Assembly (NCBI GenBank): GCA_032718475.1
Contig: JAUCBJ010007776.1
Coordinates: 47,679-111,678, forward strand
Direction of reading: 5' to 3'
Length of the DNA stretch: 64,000 nt
From: Nemertoderma westbladi
Lineage: Eukaryota > Xenacoelomorpha > Nemertodermatida > Nemertodermatidae
Below the pieces are notes generated by a model. That model was not told the origin of the DNA. It saw nothing but the letters and a program-made list of their open reading frames with translations, and did not search any database. A program made the translations under genes and the position numbers. Below are positions 9,465 to 17,913 of this stretch, piece after piece. The first letter of the stretch is position 1. Each line of letters starts with the position of its first letter.

Positions 9465-9620
9465 TACTGCATAACGGACTAATATGTGATACTATATAAT
9501 GGACTAATATATTATACTGTATAATGGACCAATATATTATACTGTATAATGGCTAATAATGTGTACTGCATAATAACTAATATCATGTATACAGTACAAC
9601 GGCTAATAATGTGGATACAG
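9465..9620. repeat. Degenerate 25-bp tandem repeat
   Basis: Four to six diverged copies of an AT-rich unit of about 25 bp, TACTGTATAATGGACTAATA plus a few bases. Clear copies start at 9465, 9490, 9515 and 9540, and decay afterward. It lies in otherwise unique AT-rich DNA. Confidence 0.75.
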
Positions 9621-9907
9621 CGCCATATACCGTAACAAGTTGTGTATCATTCATTCAGTTATCTCATTCTGTTAGTCGGTTTAGTTAGGGCAGAGCGGTG
9701 ACTTCTAATACCATCCACTGCCGCCATCATTCACCTATATCTTATACTGTAATAATTCAATGCTGCAATAACTGTTAACTGCAATAACTGTTGTAATTAT
9801 ATTATATCGTCAACAATATTAGAACTCTTAATCTGATAAACCCTTTTCACTCACACGGCGGGGACGCGTAATTGGAACAACCGGATAAATCGGGGTCGAC
9901 CAATCCC
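9621..9907. other. Noncoding spacer
   Basis: AT-rich unique DNA between a small tandem repeat and the X-box repeat composite. No ORF, no tandem structure and no clear regulatory element is seen. Confidence 0.4.
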
Positions 9908-10466
9908 GTCACAGCATCTGTTTGCAGTGGTTGTCATGGAAACTGAAAAATAGAACAATGTAATTCGGATGCAGAATAAGTCATATAGTGGGGGTAGGGG
10001 TTAGTCCCAAGTCATAATACTATTAACTTGTGCTTCAAATTATCATTTTATAAATTTTAACATCTGTTTAGACTTGTTGCTATGGTAACTGTATTTTCTA
10101 ATTAACCTCAAACGGCTTGGATATGGATCTTATAGATGAGTTGCAAAACCCCAAGTTTATATATATTACAGTTTTGCTACAAATAGAGTTATCAATATAG
10201 ATTTGAATGATATAGAGTTTAATAAACTACAGTTACCATGGTAACTAAATTTCTGGAATAATTTAAGTTTCACTAAAAGTTCCAACTAGTGGTCCAGATA
10301 ACACATACCCAGTTTTGTAAAATTTTATCGTGAATAATCGAAGAATATGTTTTGAATAAAAACATATGTTTTCAGCGGTTGTCATGGTAACTGAAAAATA
10401 GAACAATGTAATTCGGATGCAGAATAAGTTATAAAGTGGGGGTAGGGGTTGGTCCCAAGTCGTAAC

Positions 10467-11920
10467 TATACTGTTTTTGATGGTTTACAAATAATTTTTT
10501 GACGTATTTCTATTAATAAATAGAAATTGCATTATCAATTAAGTTTCCCCATTACAAATTGACAGTATTAAATATAGTAAATAATTATTCTATACAGAAT
10601 ACTAAATCATAGAAAGTTTGAATTTCGCGCCCAACATTTTTAAAAAGGGACATGTCACTTTGTCATTCAGTCATTCGTCAGTTTTAATTATTAAGAATTA
10701 TCTTTTGTGTTTTTCGTACTTAAGCAGACCAGCAGACTGATAACTGCAGTACTGCACCTGCACAACTGCACAACATCAACAACAATTTCTCATTTACCAT
10801 TAATTATAATTATACCTGTTTATCATAAATCTGTTATTGACTGTCTGACTGATTCAATTAAATTGTCCGCCTACAATCTGAAAACGGACAATTTTCAACA
10901 TATGGCAGTAGGCCTATGGAAATAACATACAGGATAATGGAGTAGTTTTACCGGGAGCGATCTGCCGGCGATTCCACAGGCGAGAGGGTATGAGATGAAG
11001 CAAAATCCGGCCAGTATACCGGTATAACAGTATAATGAACAGGGAAGTATAGCCTATCGCCCATTGGTAGGCCTGCAACACTACACTGGAAGGGGTTCAA
11101 AATTAAGCGAGGAACACTGGGGTTGATTTGGGGCAGGGGGGTGGGGTGAAATACAGAAATATTCCTTCGACGGCTGAGACGGTTATATGCTGAATAAGTA
11201 GGCCCTAGGATTTTTTTGATTTAATTAGTACATTTTGGATTAAAGATCGTATTACCGCATTAGATTATTGACCAGCCCAGCCCATTTCCAACCATTCCTA
11301 GTTTTGGGAGGGAATTGACAGTAAAAAATAGGTGCTTCGATTCTACATTTTCATTTGGGATTATTTGGGGGACTAACAATTCTGATTATATATATTTCTA
11401 TCACTAGGCCGACTTTCGATTTTGGGGATCATTCACTGTCACACGGTGGGCTGGTTACCTATTTGATCATCCATAATAGACAGACTCCGCCCTTTTGGTA
11501 GTTTTGGTTGGTTCATTGGAAGTATTACAGTTTTGGAGAAGCCAAAATGACATTATTTGGAAATGGGACCTGCGTAAAAGCGGCTTATAGCCGATAATTA
11601 ACGGAACTCGGCTGTCAGATTTCAATTTATATTTATTACAAAATTTGTCCTATAATATATTGAAAGTACTACGCTAAATCTAGATTACAATATAGCAAAT
11701 TTAGCTAGACTCAGTCATGTGATATTTAAATGTGGGTATCACCTTTTTGCCTTAATTAGCAGCAACATTTAGAACATTTCAGAAATATTAGTTTTGCCTT
11801 GGAGCGGGTGGTTTATTCAAACGCTGTAGGATATTAGTAAGCAATCTATCTGAGTCAATTCGAATCAGTAGTCGGCTTACATTTCGTTGTTCAGTGTTTT
11901 TTGAGCACAGAACGCAACAA
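10467..11920. other. About 1.45-kb segment interrupting the X-box repeat
   Basis: The repeat series 12727-13735 runs without a break, whereas the homologous series starting at 9918 is split: its left part ends near 10466 and its right part resumes near 11921. The segment between is unrelated. TAAC flanks it on both sides (10463-10466 and 11921-11924), a possible 4-bp target duplication, but no terminal inverted repeats were seen. It holds a 10-bp inverted repeat (10860-10869 with 10885-10894) and a 72-codon plus frame at 10707-10925 with no recognisable domain. It could be an insertion, or the second series could have lost this segment. Confidence 0.45.
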
Positions 11921-12314
11921 TAACACCTTGCCCTTAGGCCTCAAATTAACATTTTATAAATTTTAACATCTGTTTATCCCGGTTGCCAAGGTAACTGGAT
12001 TTTCTATTTAACCTCAATCGTCTCTGCTATGGACCTTATAGTTGAGTTGAGAAACCCCAAGTTTATATCTATTATAGTTTTCCTACAAATAGAGTTATAA
12101 ATATTGACTTGAAATACATAGACTTTTTTTGAAGTCCGTTGCCATGGAAACCAGATTTTTCCTGGATATGAGACCCAGCACAAAAGATGCGCCTCGACGA
12201 GTAGTATATACATGCAAAATTTCAGGGTACTTTTAAAGGCTAGTTTTTTCACCGGTCAAAAAAACCAAATCTGCCTCATACAAGTAAAATAGCCCACTAT
12301 GAATAGACCATCTC

Positions 12315-12361
12315 AGCTAAGGAAAATCTTTCTTAGCGAAAGTAGTTGATTTTCCTTAGCT
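12315..12361. other. 14-bp stem-loop at end of X-box module
   Basis: AGCTAAGGAAAATC at 12315-12328 pairs exactly with GATTTTCCTTAGCT at 12348-12361 around a 19-nt loop that itself contains TTTC/GAAA. The same structure occurs at 13677-13723, so it belongs to the repeat family and marks its right end. Confidence 0.85.
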
Positions 12362-12511
12362 TCGTGGACCCTAAATCTCGGCTGCATGGCCTGTATTAAA
12401 GGACGCCTTGAGCTATAGCATCCGCAGTTGATAACCCTTTTTTATACGCAAATTGAAATGTACTAGAAAGGCATTTCCTAAAGGAAATGCAACCACGAAG
12501 CTAAGGAAAAT
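12349..12511. mobile_element. MITE-like 163-bp segment with 19-bp inverted ends
   Basis: ATTTTCCTTAGCTTCGTGG at 12349-12367 is the exact reverse complement of 12493-12511. A second perfect inverted repeat, GCATTTCCT-AA-AGGAAATGC, lies inside at 12471-12490. The second family copy (13677-13729) lacks this extension. Inverted ends around a short noncoding core fit a miniature inverted-repeat element or a fold-back duplication of the module end. No clear target duplication was found. Confidence 0.35.
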
Positions 12512-13676
12512 TAAACAAAGGGCCACAATTTGGTTTGTTGCTTAGCCTAGTTTAGTAGCATTTGCCAATAAATAACTTCTATTCCCATGGAAACTAGAAT
12601 TCTCTGGAACTGTTGGTTTTACCTTTGAAAAAAGATTCAGTCCATATTGTGGTTCAGATAACACATACCACGTTTCAGAAAATATTGTAGTTTATGTCCA
12701 ACTACCGATTTTCTATCATAATGCATCTGTTTGCAGTGGTTGTCATGGAAACTGAAAAATAGAACAATGTAATTCGGATGCAGAATAAGTCATATAATGG
12801 GGGTAGGTCTTGGTCCCAAGTCATAATACTATTAACTTGTGTTTCAAATTATCATTTTAGAAATTTTAACATCTGTTTAGTCTTGTTGCTATGGTAATTG
12901 GATTGTGTAATTAACCTCGAATGGATTGTATATGGACCTTACAGATGAGTTGCAAAACCCCAAATTTATATTTATTACATTATTTTGCTACAAATAGAGT
13001 ATTGAATTTAGACTTGAATGATATAGACTTTAATAAACTCCAGTTACCATGGTAACAAGATATTTCTGGAATGTTTTGAGTTTTACTAAAAGTTCAAACT
13101 AGTGGTCCAGATAACACATATCCAGTTTCGTAAAATTTTATCGCGAAGTCTATGTCCAAATGAGTTATTTTTGTATAAAAACATCTGTTTTCAGCGGTTG
13201 TCATGGTAACTGCAAAATTAAACAATGAAATTCGGACGCAGAATAAGTCATATAGTGGGGGTAGGGGTTGGTCCCAAGACATAACACCTTCTCCTTAGGC
13301 TTCAAATTAACATTTTGTAAATTTTAACATCTGTCTAGCCCGGTTGCCAAGGCAACTGGATTTTCAATTGAACCTCAATCGGCTCTGCCATGGACCTTAT
13401 AGTTGAGTTGAGAAACCCCAAGTTTATATGTATTATAGTTTTCCTACAAATAGAGTTATAAATATTGACTTGAAATACATAGACTTTTTTCTAAGTCCGT
13501 TGCCATGGAAACCAGATTTTTCCTGAATATGAGACCCATCCCACACGACGCGCCTCGATGAGTAGTACATACATGCAAAATTTCAGGGTACTTTTAAAGG
13601 CTAGTTTTTTCCCCGGTCAAAAAACACTAAATCTGCCCCACACAAGTAAAAGGGCCCACTATGAATACACCATCTC

Positions 13677-13723
13677 AGCTAAGGAAAATCTTTCTTAGCG
13701 AAAGTAGTCGATTTTCCTTAGCT
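13677..13723. other. 14-bp stem-loop, second copy
   Basis: The arms at 13677-13690 and 13710-13723 repeat the perfect stem of 12315-12361; the loop differs by one base (AGTCG for AGTTG). Conservation of the stem between two diverged copies supports a role as an element end. Confidence 0.85.
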
Positions 13724-13757
13724 TCGTGGATCATCCGTTGTCACAGCATAAGTAAGC

Positions 13758-15980
13758 AACATAAGTTACTTTGTAATTAACGTAAATCCGCGTTTTATAC
13801 CACTTCCCGGATCCAGTAACACTTTGTAATTAACGTAAATCCGCGTTTTACACCACTTCCCGGATCCAGTAACACTTTGTAATTAACGTAAATCCGCGTT
13901 TTATACCACTTCCCGGATCCAGTAACACTTTGTAATTAACGTAAATCCGCGTTTTACACCACTTCCCGGATCCAGTAAAACTTGGTAATTAACTTGAATC
14001 CGCGTTTTACACCGCTTCCTGGATCCAGTGACATACTCAGTAATTAACGTAAATCCGTGTTTTACACCACTTCCCGGATCCAGTAACACTTTGTAATTAA
14101 CGTAAATCCGCGTTTTACATCCCTTCCCGGATCCAGTAAAACTTGGTAATTAACTTGAATCAGCGTTTTACACTGCTTCCTGGATCCAGTAAAACTTGGT
14201 AATTAACTTGAATCCGCGTTTTACATCCCTACCTGGATCCAGTAAAACTTGGTAATTAATTTGAATCCACGTATTACCCCGGATCCAGTTACATACTCAG
14301 TAATTAAAGTAAATCCGTGTTTCTTTACACCGCTTCCCAGATCCAGTGACATACTCAGTAATTAACGTAAACCCGTGTTTTACACCGCTTCCCGTATCCA
14401 GTGACATACTCAGTAATTAACGTAAATCCGTGTTTTACACCGCTTCCCGGATCCAGTGACATAATCAGTAATTAACGTAAACCCGTGTTTTACACCGCTT
14501 CCCGGATCCAGTGACATACTCAGTAATTAATGTAAACCCGTGTTTTACACCGCTTCCCGGATCCAGTGACATAATCAGTAATTAACGTAAATCAGTGTTT
14601 TACACCGCTTCCTGGATCCAGTAAAACTTGGTTATTAACTTGAATCCGCGTATTACCCCGCTTCCTGGATCCAGTGACATACTCAGTAATTAAAGTAAAT
14701 CCGTGTTTTACACCGCTTCCCGGATCCAGTGACATACTCAGTAATTAACGTAAACCCGTGTTTTACACCGCTTCCCGGATCCAGTGACATAATCAGTAAT
14801 TAATGTAAATCCGTGTTAGACACCGCTTCCTGGATCCAGTGACATACTCAGTAATTAACGTAATCCGTGTTTTACACCGGTTCCCGGATCCAGTGACATA
14901 CTCAGTAATTAACGTAAATCCGTGTTTTACACCGCTTCCCGGATCCAGTGACATACTCAGTAATTAACGTAAATCCGTGTTTTACACCGCTTCCCGGATC
15001 CAGTGACATACTCAGTAATTAACATAAATCCGTGTTTTACACCGCTACCCGGATCCAGTGACATACTCAGTAATTAATGTAAATCCGTGTTTTACACCGC
15101 TTCCCGAATCCAGTGACATACTCAGTAATTAACGTAAATCCGTGTTTTACACCGCTTCCCGGATCCAGTGACATACTCAGTAATTAACGTAAATCTGTGT
15201 TTTACACCGCTTCCCGGATCCAGTGACATACTCAGTAATTAACGTAAATCCATGTTTTACACTGCTCCCCGGATCCAGTGACATACTCAGGAATTAATGT
15301 AAATCCGTGTTTTACACCGCTTCCCGGATCCAGTGACATGCTCAGTAATTAACATAAATCCATGTTTTACACCGCTTCCCGAATCCAGTGACATAATCAG
15401 TAATTAACGTAAATCCGTGTTTTACACCGCTTCCCGGATCCAGTGACATGCTCAGTAATTAACATAAATCCATGTTTTACACTGCTTCCCGAATCCAGTG
15501 ACATAATCAGTAATTAACGTAAATCCGTGTTTTACACCGCTTCCCGGATCCAGTGACATACTCAGTAATTAACGTAAATCCGTGTTTTACACCGCTTCCT
15601 GGATCCAGTGACATACTCAGTAATTAAAGTAAATCCGTGTTTTACACCGCTTCCCGGATCCAGTGACATACTCAGTAATTAACGTAAATCCGTGTTTTAC
15701 ACCGCTTCCCGGATCCAGTGACATACTCAGTAATTAACGTAAATCCATGTTTTACACCGCTTCCCGGATCCAGTGACATACTCAGTAATTAACGTAAATC
15801 CGTGTTTTACACCGCTTCCCGGATCCAGTGACATACTCAGTAATTAACGTAAATCCGTGTATTACACTGCTTCCCGAATCCAGTGACATACTCAGTAATT
15901 AAAGTAAATCCGTGTTTTACACCGCTTCCCGGATCCAGTGACATGCTCAGTAATTAACGTAAATCCGTGTTTTACACTCC
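13758..15980. repeat. 53/55-bp satellite (about 41 copies), BamHI-site bearing
   Basis: Tandem monomers share GGATCCAGT at one end, TAATTAACGTAAATCCG in the middle and GTTTTACACCGCTTCCC at the other end. There are three subtypes: a 53-bp form with AACACTTTG (left edge), a form with AAAACTTGG and AACTTGAATCC (about 13978-14275 and 14620-14660), and a 55-bp form with GACATACTCAG that fills the rest. Subtypes are grouped by position, with an intermixed zone at about 13975-14660. Each monomer has a GTAAA ... TTTAC inverted repeat and usually a BamHI palindrome. Apparent minus-strand frames here are artefacts. Confidence 0.95.
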
Positions 15981-16079
15981 ATACGCGTTTTATATTGCAA
16001 TACGGATTTCGTATTTCAAATTCCGTATATTGCACTCAGTTTTAAGGATTGTATGTAAATCTGGATCTGCCTTTTACAC
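15981..16079. other. Degenerate transition between two related satellites
   Basis: Sequence with decayed words of the neighbouring arrays (ACGCGTTTTATATTGC, CTGCCTTTTACACTCGC). It joins the 55-bp satellite to the 52-bp array, suggesting that both descend from one ancestral repeat. Confidence 0.5.
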
Positions 16080-16325
16080 TCGCAAATCCTGAATCCAGAT
16101 CTGCGTTTTTCACTCGCACTTCCGGGTCCAGATCCGTATCCTGAATCCAGATCCGCGTTTTACACTCGCACTTCTGGGTCCAGATCCGTATCCTGAATCC
16201 AGATCCGCGTTTTACACTCGCACTTCCGGGTCCAGATCCGTATCCTGAATCCAGATCCGCGTTTTACACTCGCACTTCCAGGTCCAGATCCGTATCCTGA
16301 ATCCGGATCTGCGTTTTACACCTAC
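16080..16325. repeat. 52-bp tandem repeat related to the 53/55-bp satellite
   Basis: About 4.5 copies of a 52-bp unit containing TCCTGAATCCAGATCCGCG, TTTTACACTCGCACTTCC and GGTCCAGATCCGTA. It shares the ATCCGCGTTTTACAC-x-CTTCC core with the adjoining 53/55-bp satellite, so it is a diverged sister array. Confidence 0.9.
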
Positions 16326-16743
16326 CCTCCTAAAAATAAAACTGTAACCTGTTCTATTTATTGACTTTCTTCCTTCTTATTTAGTTTGAAGTTACTTCAA
16401 CGATTAAAGAAGACCCTGAAGAATTTCAGATTGAAAGAAATTGGTTTTCTCCGAAATCGTTAGAAAGTAATAACGTAACAACCTGCAAGGAAGTACTTAA
16501 AAATACTATAGAACGATTTAATTTAAATTTAGTCCACACCATAACCATCACTGTTCGTTGTCGTTCCGATTTTGATTTCTGCAATTTTAAATCAGCCGCC
16601 GAAAAACCGACAAACCGAACGCCGCTAATACCAACCGAGTCTCGATGACTGCATTCATTCTACCGATAGTTAGGGTTTTCTACTTCTTCTAGACTCGTGA
16701 GTAAGACTCCTCACTCTATAAACTGAAACTTAAGCTGTAGGCC
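16326..16743. other. Spacer between satellite and LINE
   Basis: Unique DNA between the 52-bp array and the first LINE codon. It contains the candidate splice acceptor and open segment described separately. The last 90 bases may be the LINE 5' untranslated region. Confidence 0.4.
16385..16648 (+). other. Candidate spliced terminal exon, 87 codons, unrecognised
   Basis: A pyrimidine-rich tract and TTATTTAG (about 16351-16384) form a good 3' splice site. It is followed at once by 87 open codons starting FEVTSTIKEDPEEFQIERNW and ending at TGA 16646-16648. The first half is acidic, lysine-rich and shows no stop bias in codon use; the second half looks less protein-like. There is no ATG, so it could only be coding as a spliced exon, and no upstream exon lies in this window across the satellites. 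Chance is a real alternative. Confidence 0.2.
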
Positions 16744-16980
16744 ATGGGTAGGCGGAAGGTAATCAACCAACGGCTAGACATGCTGACAAGGTCGGCGGAA
16801 GGTAATCAACCAACGGCGACCTACTGCGAAGACGCTTGTAGGAGTTGCGACCACAAGCGGTTTACTCCCGCAACTGAAAGATATGAGTATGAGAACTCTC
16901 CAGGAGAAATACCGGCTCGGTCGTTGCCCGGGTCAACAAGGACCGCGTCCCTCAGTGGTACACCAGGCTGGGGTCGATAA
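16744..16980 (+). CDS. LINE 5' leader ORF, unrecognised
   Basis: A 78-codon ATG-led frame at the LINE 5' end. It has several Cys/His residues (YCEDACRSCDHKRF) but no complete zinc finger. It overlaps the endonuclease frame, which starts at 16883 in another phase, and carries a 24-bp direct repeat. It may be a remnant of a first ORF or an N-terminal extension put out of frame by the repeat. A protein product is not supported by anything beyond its openness. Confidence 0.25.
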   Translation: MGRRKVINQRLDMLTRSAEGNQPTATYCEDACRSCDHKRFTPATERYEYENSPGEIPARSLPGSTRTASLSGTPGWGR

Positions 16981-17617
16981 ATTGGCTACTGGAACAGAAG
17001 ACAGAGAAGAAAGAAGAACCAACCTGTTGAAATGTAAAAAGACACTAAAGATTGCTACAATGAACGCACGCACGCTGAAAGCACAGAGCAAACAGGGTGA
17101 CATGGTCGCTCTGGCAATGGAATATAACATCGACATCATCTGCATCCAAGAACATCGGATTTGTCATGAAGACATTGCCATGAAGTTCAATGACATTGGA
17201 AATGGATGGACGTTAGTAACAAGCTCAGCAGTAAGAAACTCGGCCAATGCATCAATTGGTGGAGTAGGAATTCTGCTAAGCCCATTTGCACTTAAGACCC
17301 TAAACAACATCGAATCTATAAATTCCAGGGTTATGATCGCAACATTTGATGGGAGTCCCAAGACAACAGTTATATGTTGCTACAGTCCAACCAATGCATC
17401 AGAGCCAGAACAAGCAGTCAAGTTTTATGAAGAACTGACTGGACTTATTAAGGACATCCCGAAACACAATGTTAAAGTCATTGCTGGTGACCTGAATGCG
17501 CAAATTGGCCCAGAAGACATCAAGGGTTACACCTATAACACCAGTTCTAACAGAAATGGGTACTTACTCTTAGACCTAATGGAAGAATGTGAATTGATAC
17601 CAACAAACAACACATAA
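16883..17617 (+). pseudogene. LINE endonuclease domain (EEP/APE-like), C-terminally truncated
   Basis: ATG at 16883, 244 codons. After a poorly conserved leader come the metal-dependent nuclease motifs in order: TMNARTL (about residue 59), IQEHR with the catalytic Glu (about 88), VICCYSPTN (about 165) and AGDLNAQIG with Asp/Asn (about 201). The domain would nick the target DNA to prime reverse transcription. It stops at TAA 17615-17617, before the family's usual IDY and SDH motifs, so the catalytic His is missing and the nuclease should be inactive. The same reading frame is resumed by the RT domain further on, which supports a deletion rather than a natural end. Confidence 0.85.
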
Positions 17618-17913
17618 CATCCCACAAGGAATCAGCTAAGAGGCATATCCCCCTGAAACCTAAACGAAAACAGTATGTGCCATGGCAAAACTCTGAGGTT
17701 ACTTGTAAGAGAGAACATCTTAAGATAGCCTACAAAGTTAAAACCGAACAACCAACAACCGAAAACATTAACAAGGTTGAGAAAGCTAAGAACGATCTTA
17801 AATTGGCCTACAACATCAGCCAGGAAAAGTACATACAGGATAAAACTGAAGCAATTACAACTGCTCACATACATACAGCAACAATCAAGACTTACCTGGC
17901 AAACTGTAAATGA
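17618..17913 (+). pseudogene. LINE EN-RT linker, out of frame
   Basis: In the frame shifted from the endonuclease the translation reads KRHIPLKPKRKQYVPW, then a basic helical segment with YNISQEKYIQDK, up to TGA near 17911-17913. This matches the basic helical linker expected between EN and RT. Around 17870-17900 the homologous reading passes to the RT frame (RLTWQTVNEVSGRK), marking an indel. So two frame changes flank this segment, one at the EN deletion near 17600 and one near 17885. Confidence 0.65.

Larger units (their letters stand above)
9908..13749. repeat. Composite dispersed repeat rich in X-box (RFX-like) dyads
   Basis: Diverged modules recur through this region. One, with an X-box-like dyad then AACTGAAAAATAGAACAATG and GTGGGGGTAGGGG, starts near 9918, 10366, 12727 and 13185. 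Another, with CATCTGTTTA, a second dyad and AAACCCCAAGTTTATAT, starts near 10035, 11945, 12845 and 13305. Further partial copies exist (for example 12575-12710). Each module carries one or two 14-bp dyads of the form GTTNCCATGGNAAC: 9930, 10076, 10232, 10378, 11982, 12138, 12581, 12739, 12885, 13043, 13197, 13343 and 13499 (start positions). The copy at 12138 and 13499, GTTGCCATGGAAAC, equals the canonical RFX X-box, and 10232 and 13043 (GTTACCATGGTAAC) are perfect palindromes. No coding capacity is seen, so the family is non-autonomous or noncoding. Confidence 0.85.

Noticed and set aside
10707-10925. 72-codon plus ORF within the inserted segment
   Set aside because: No recognisable domain, promoter or conserved partner; a length expected by chance in AT-rich DNA.
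13094-13282. 62-codon minus ORF in the X-box repeat, and a similar 82-codon one at 12004-12252
   Set aside because: Short, not conserved in the sister copies of the repeat, and without domains.
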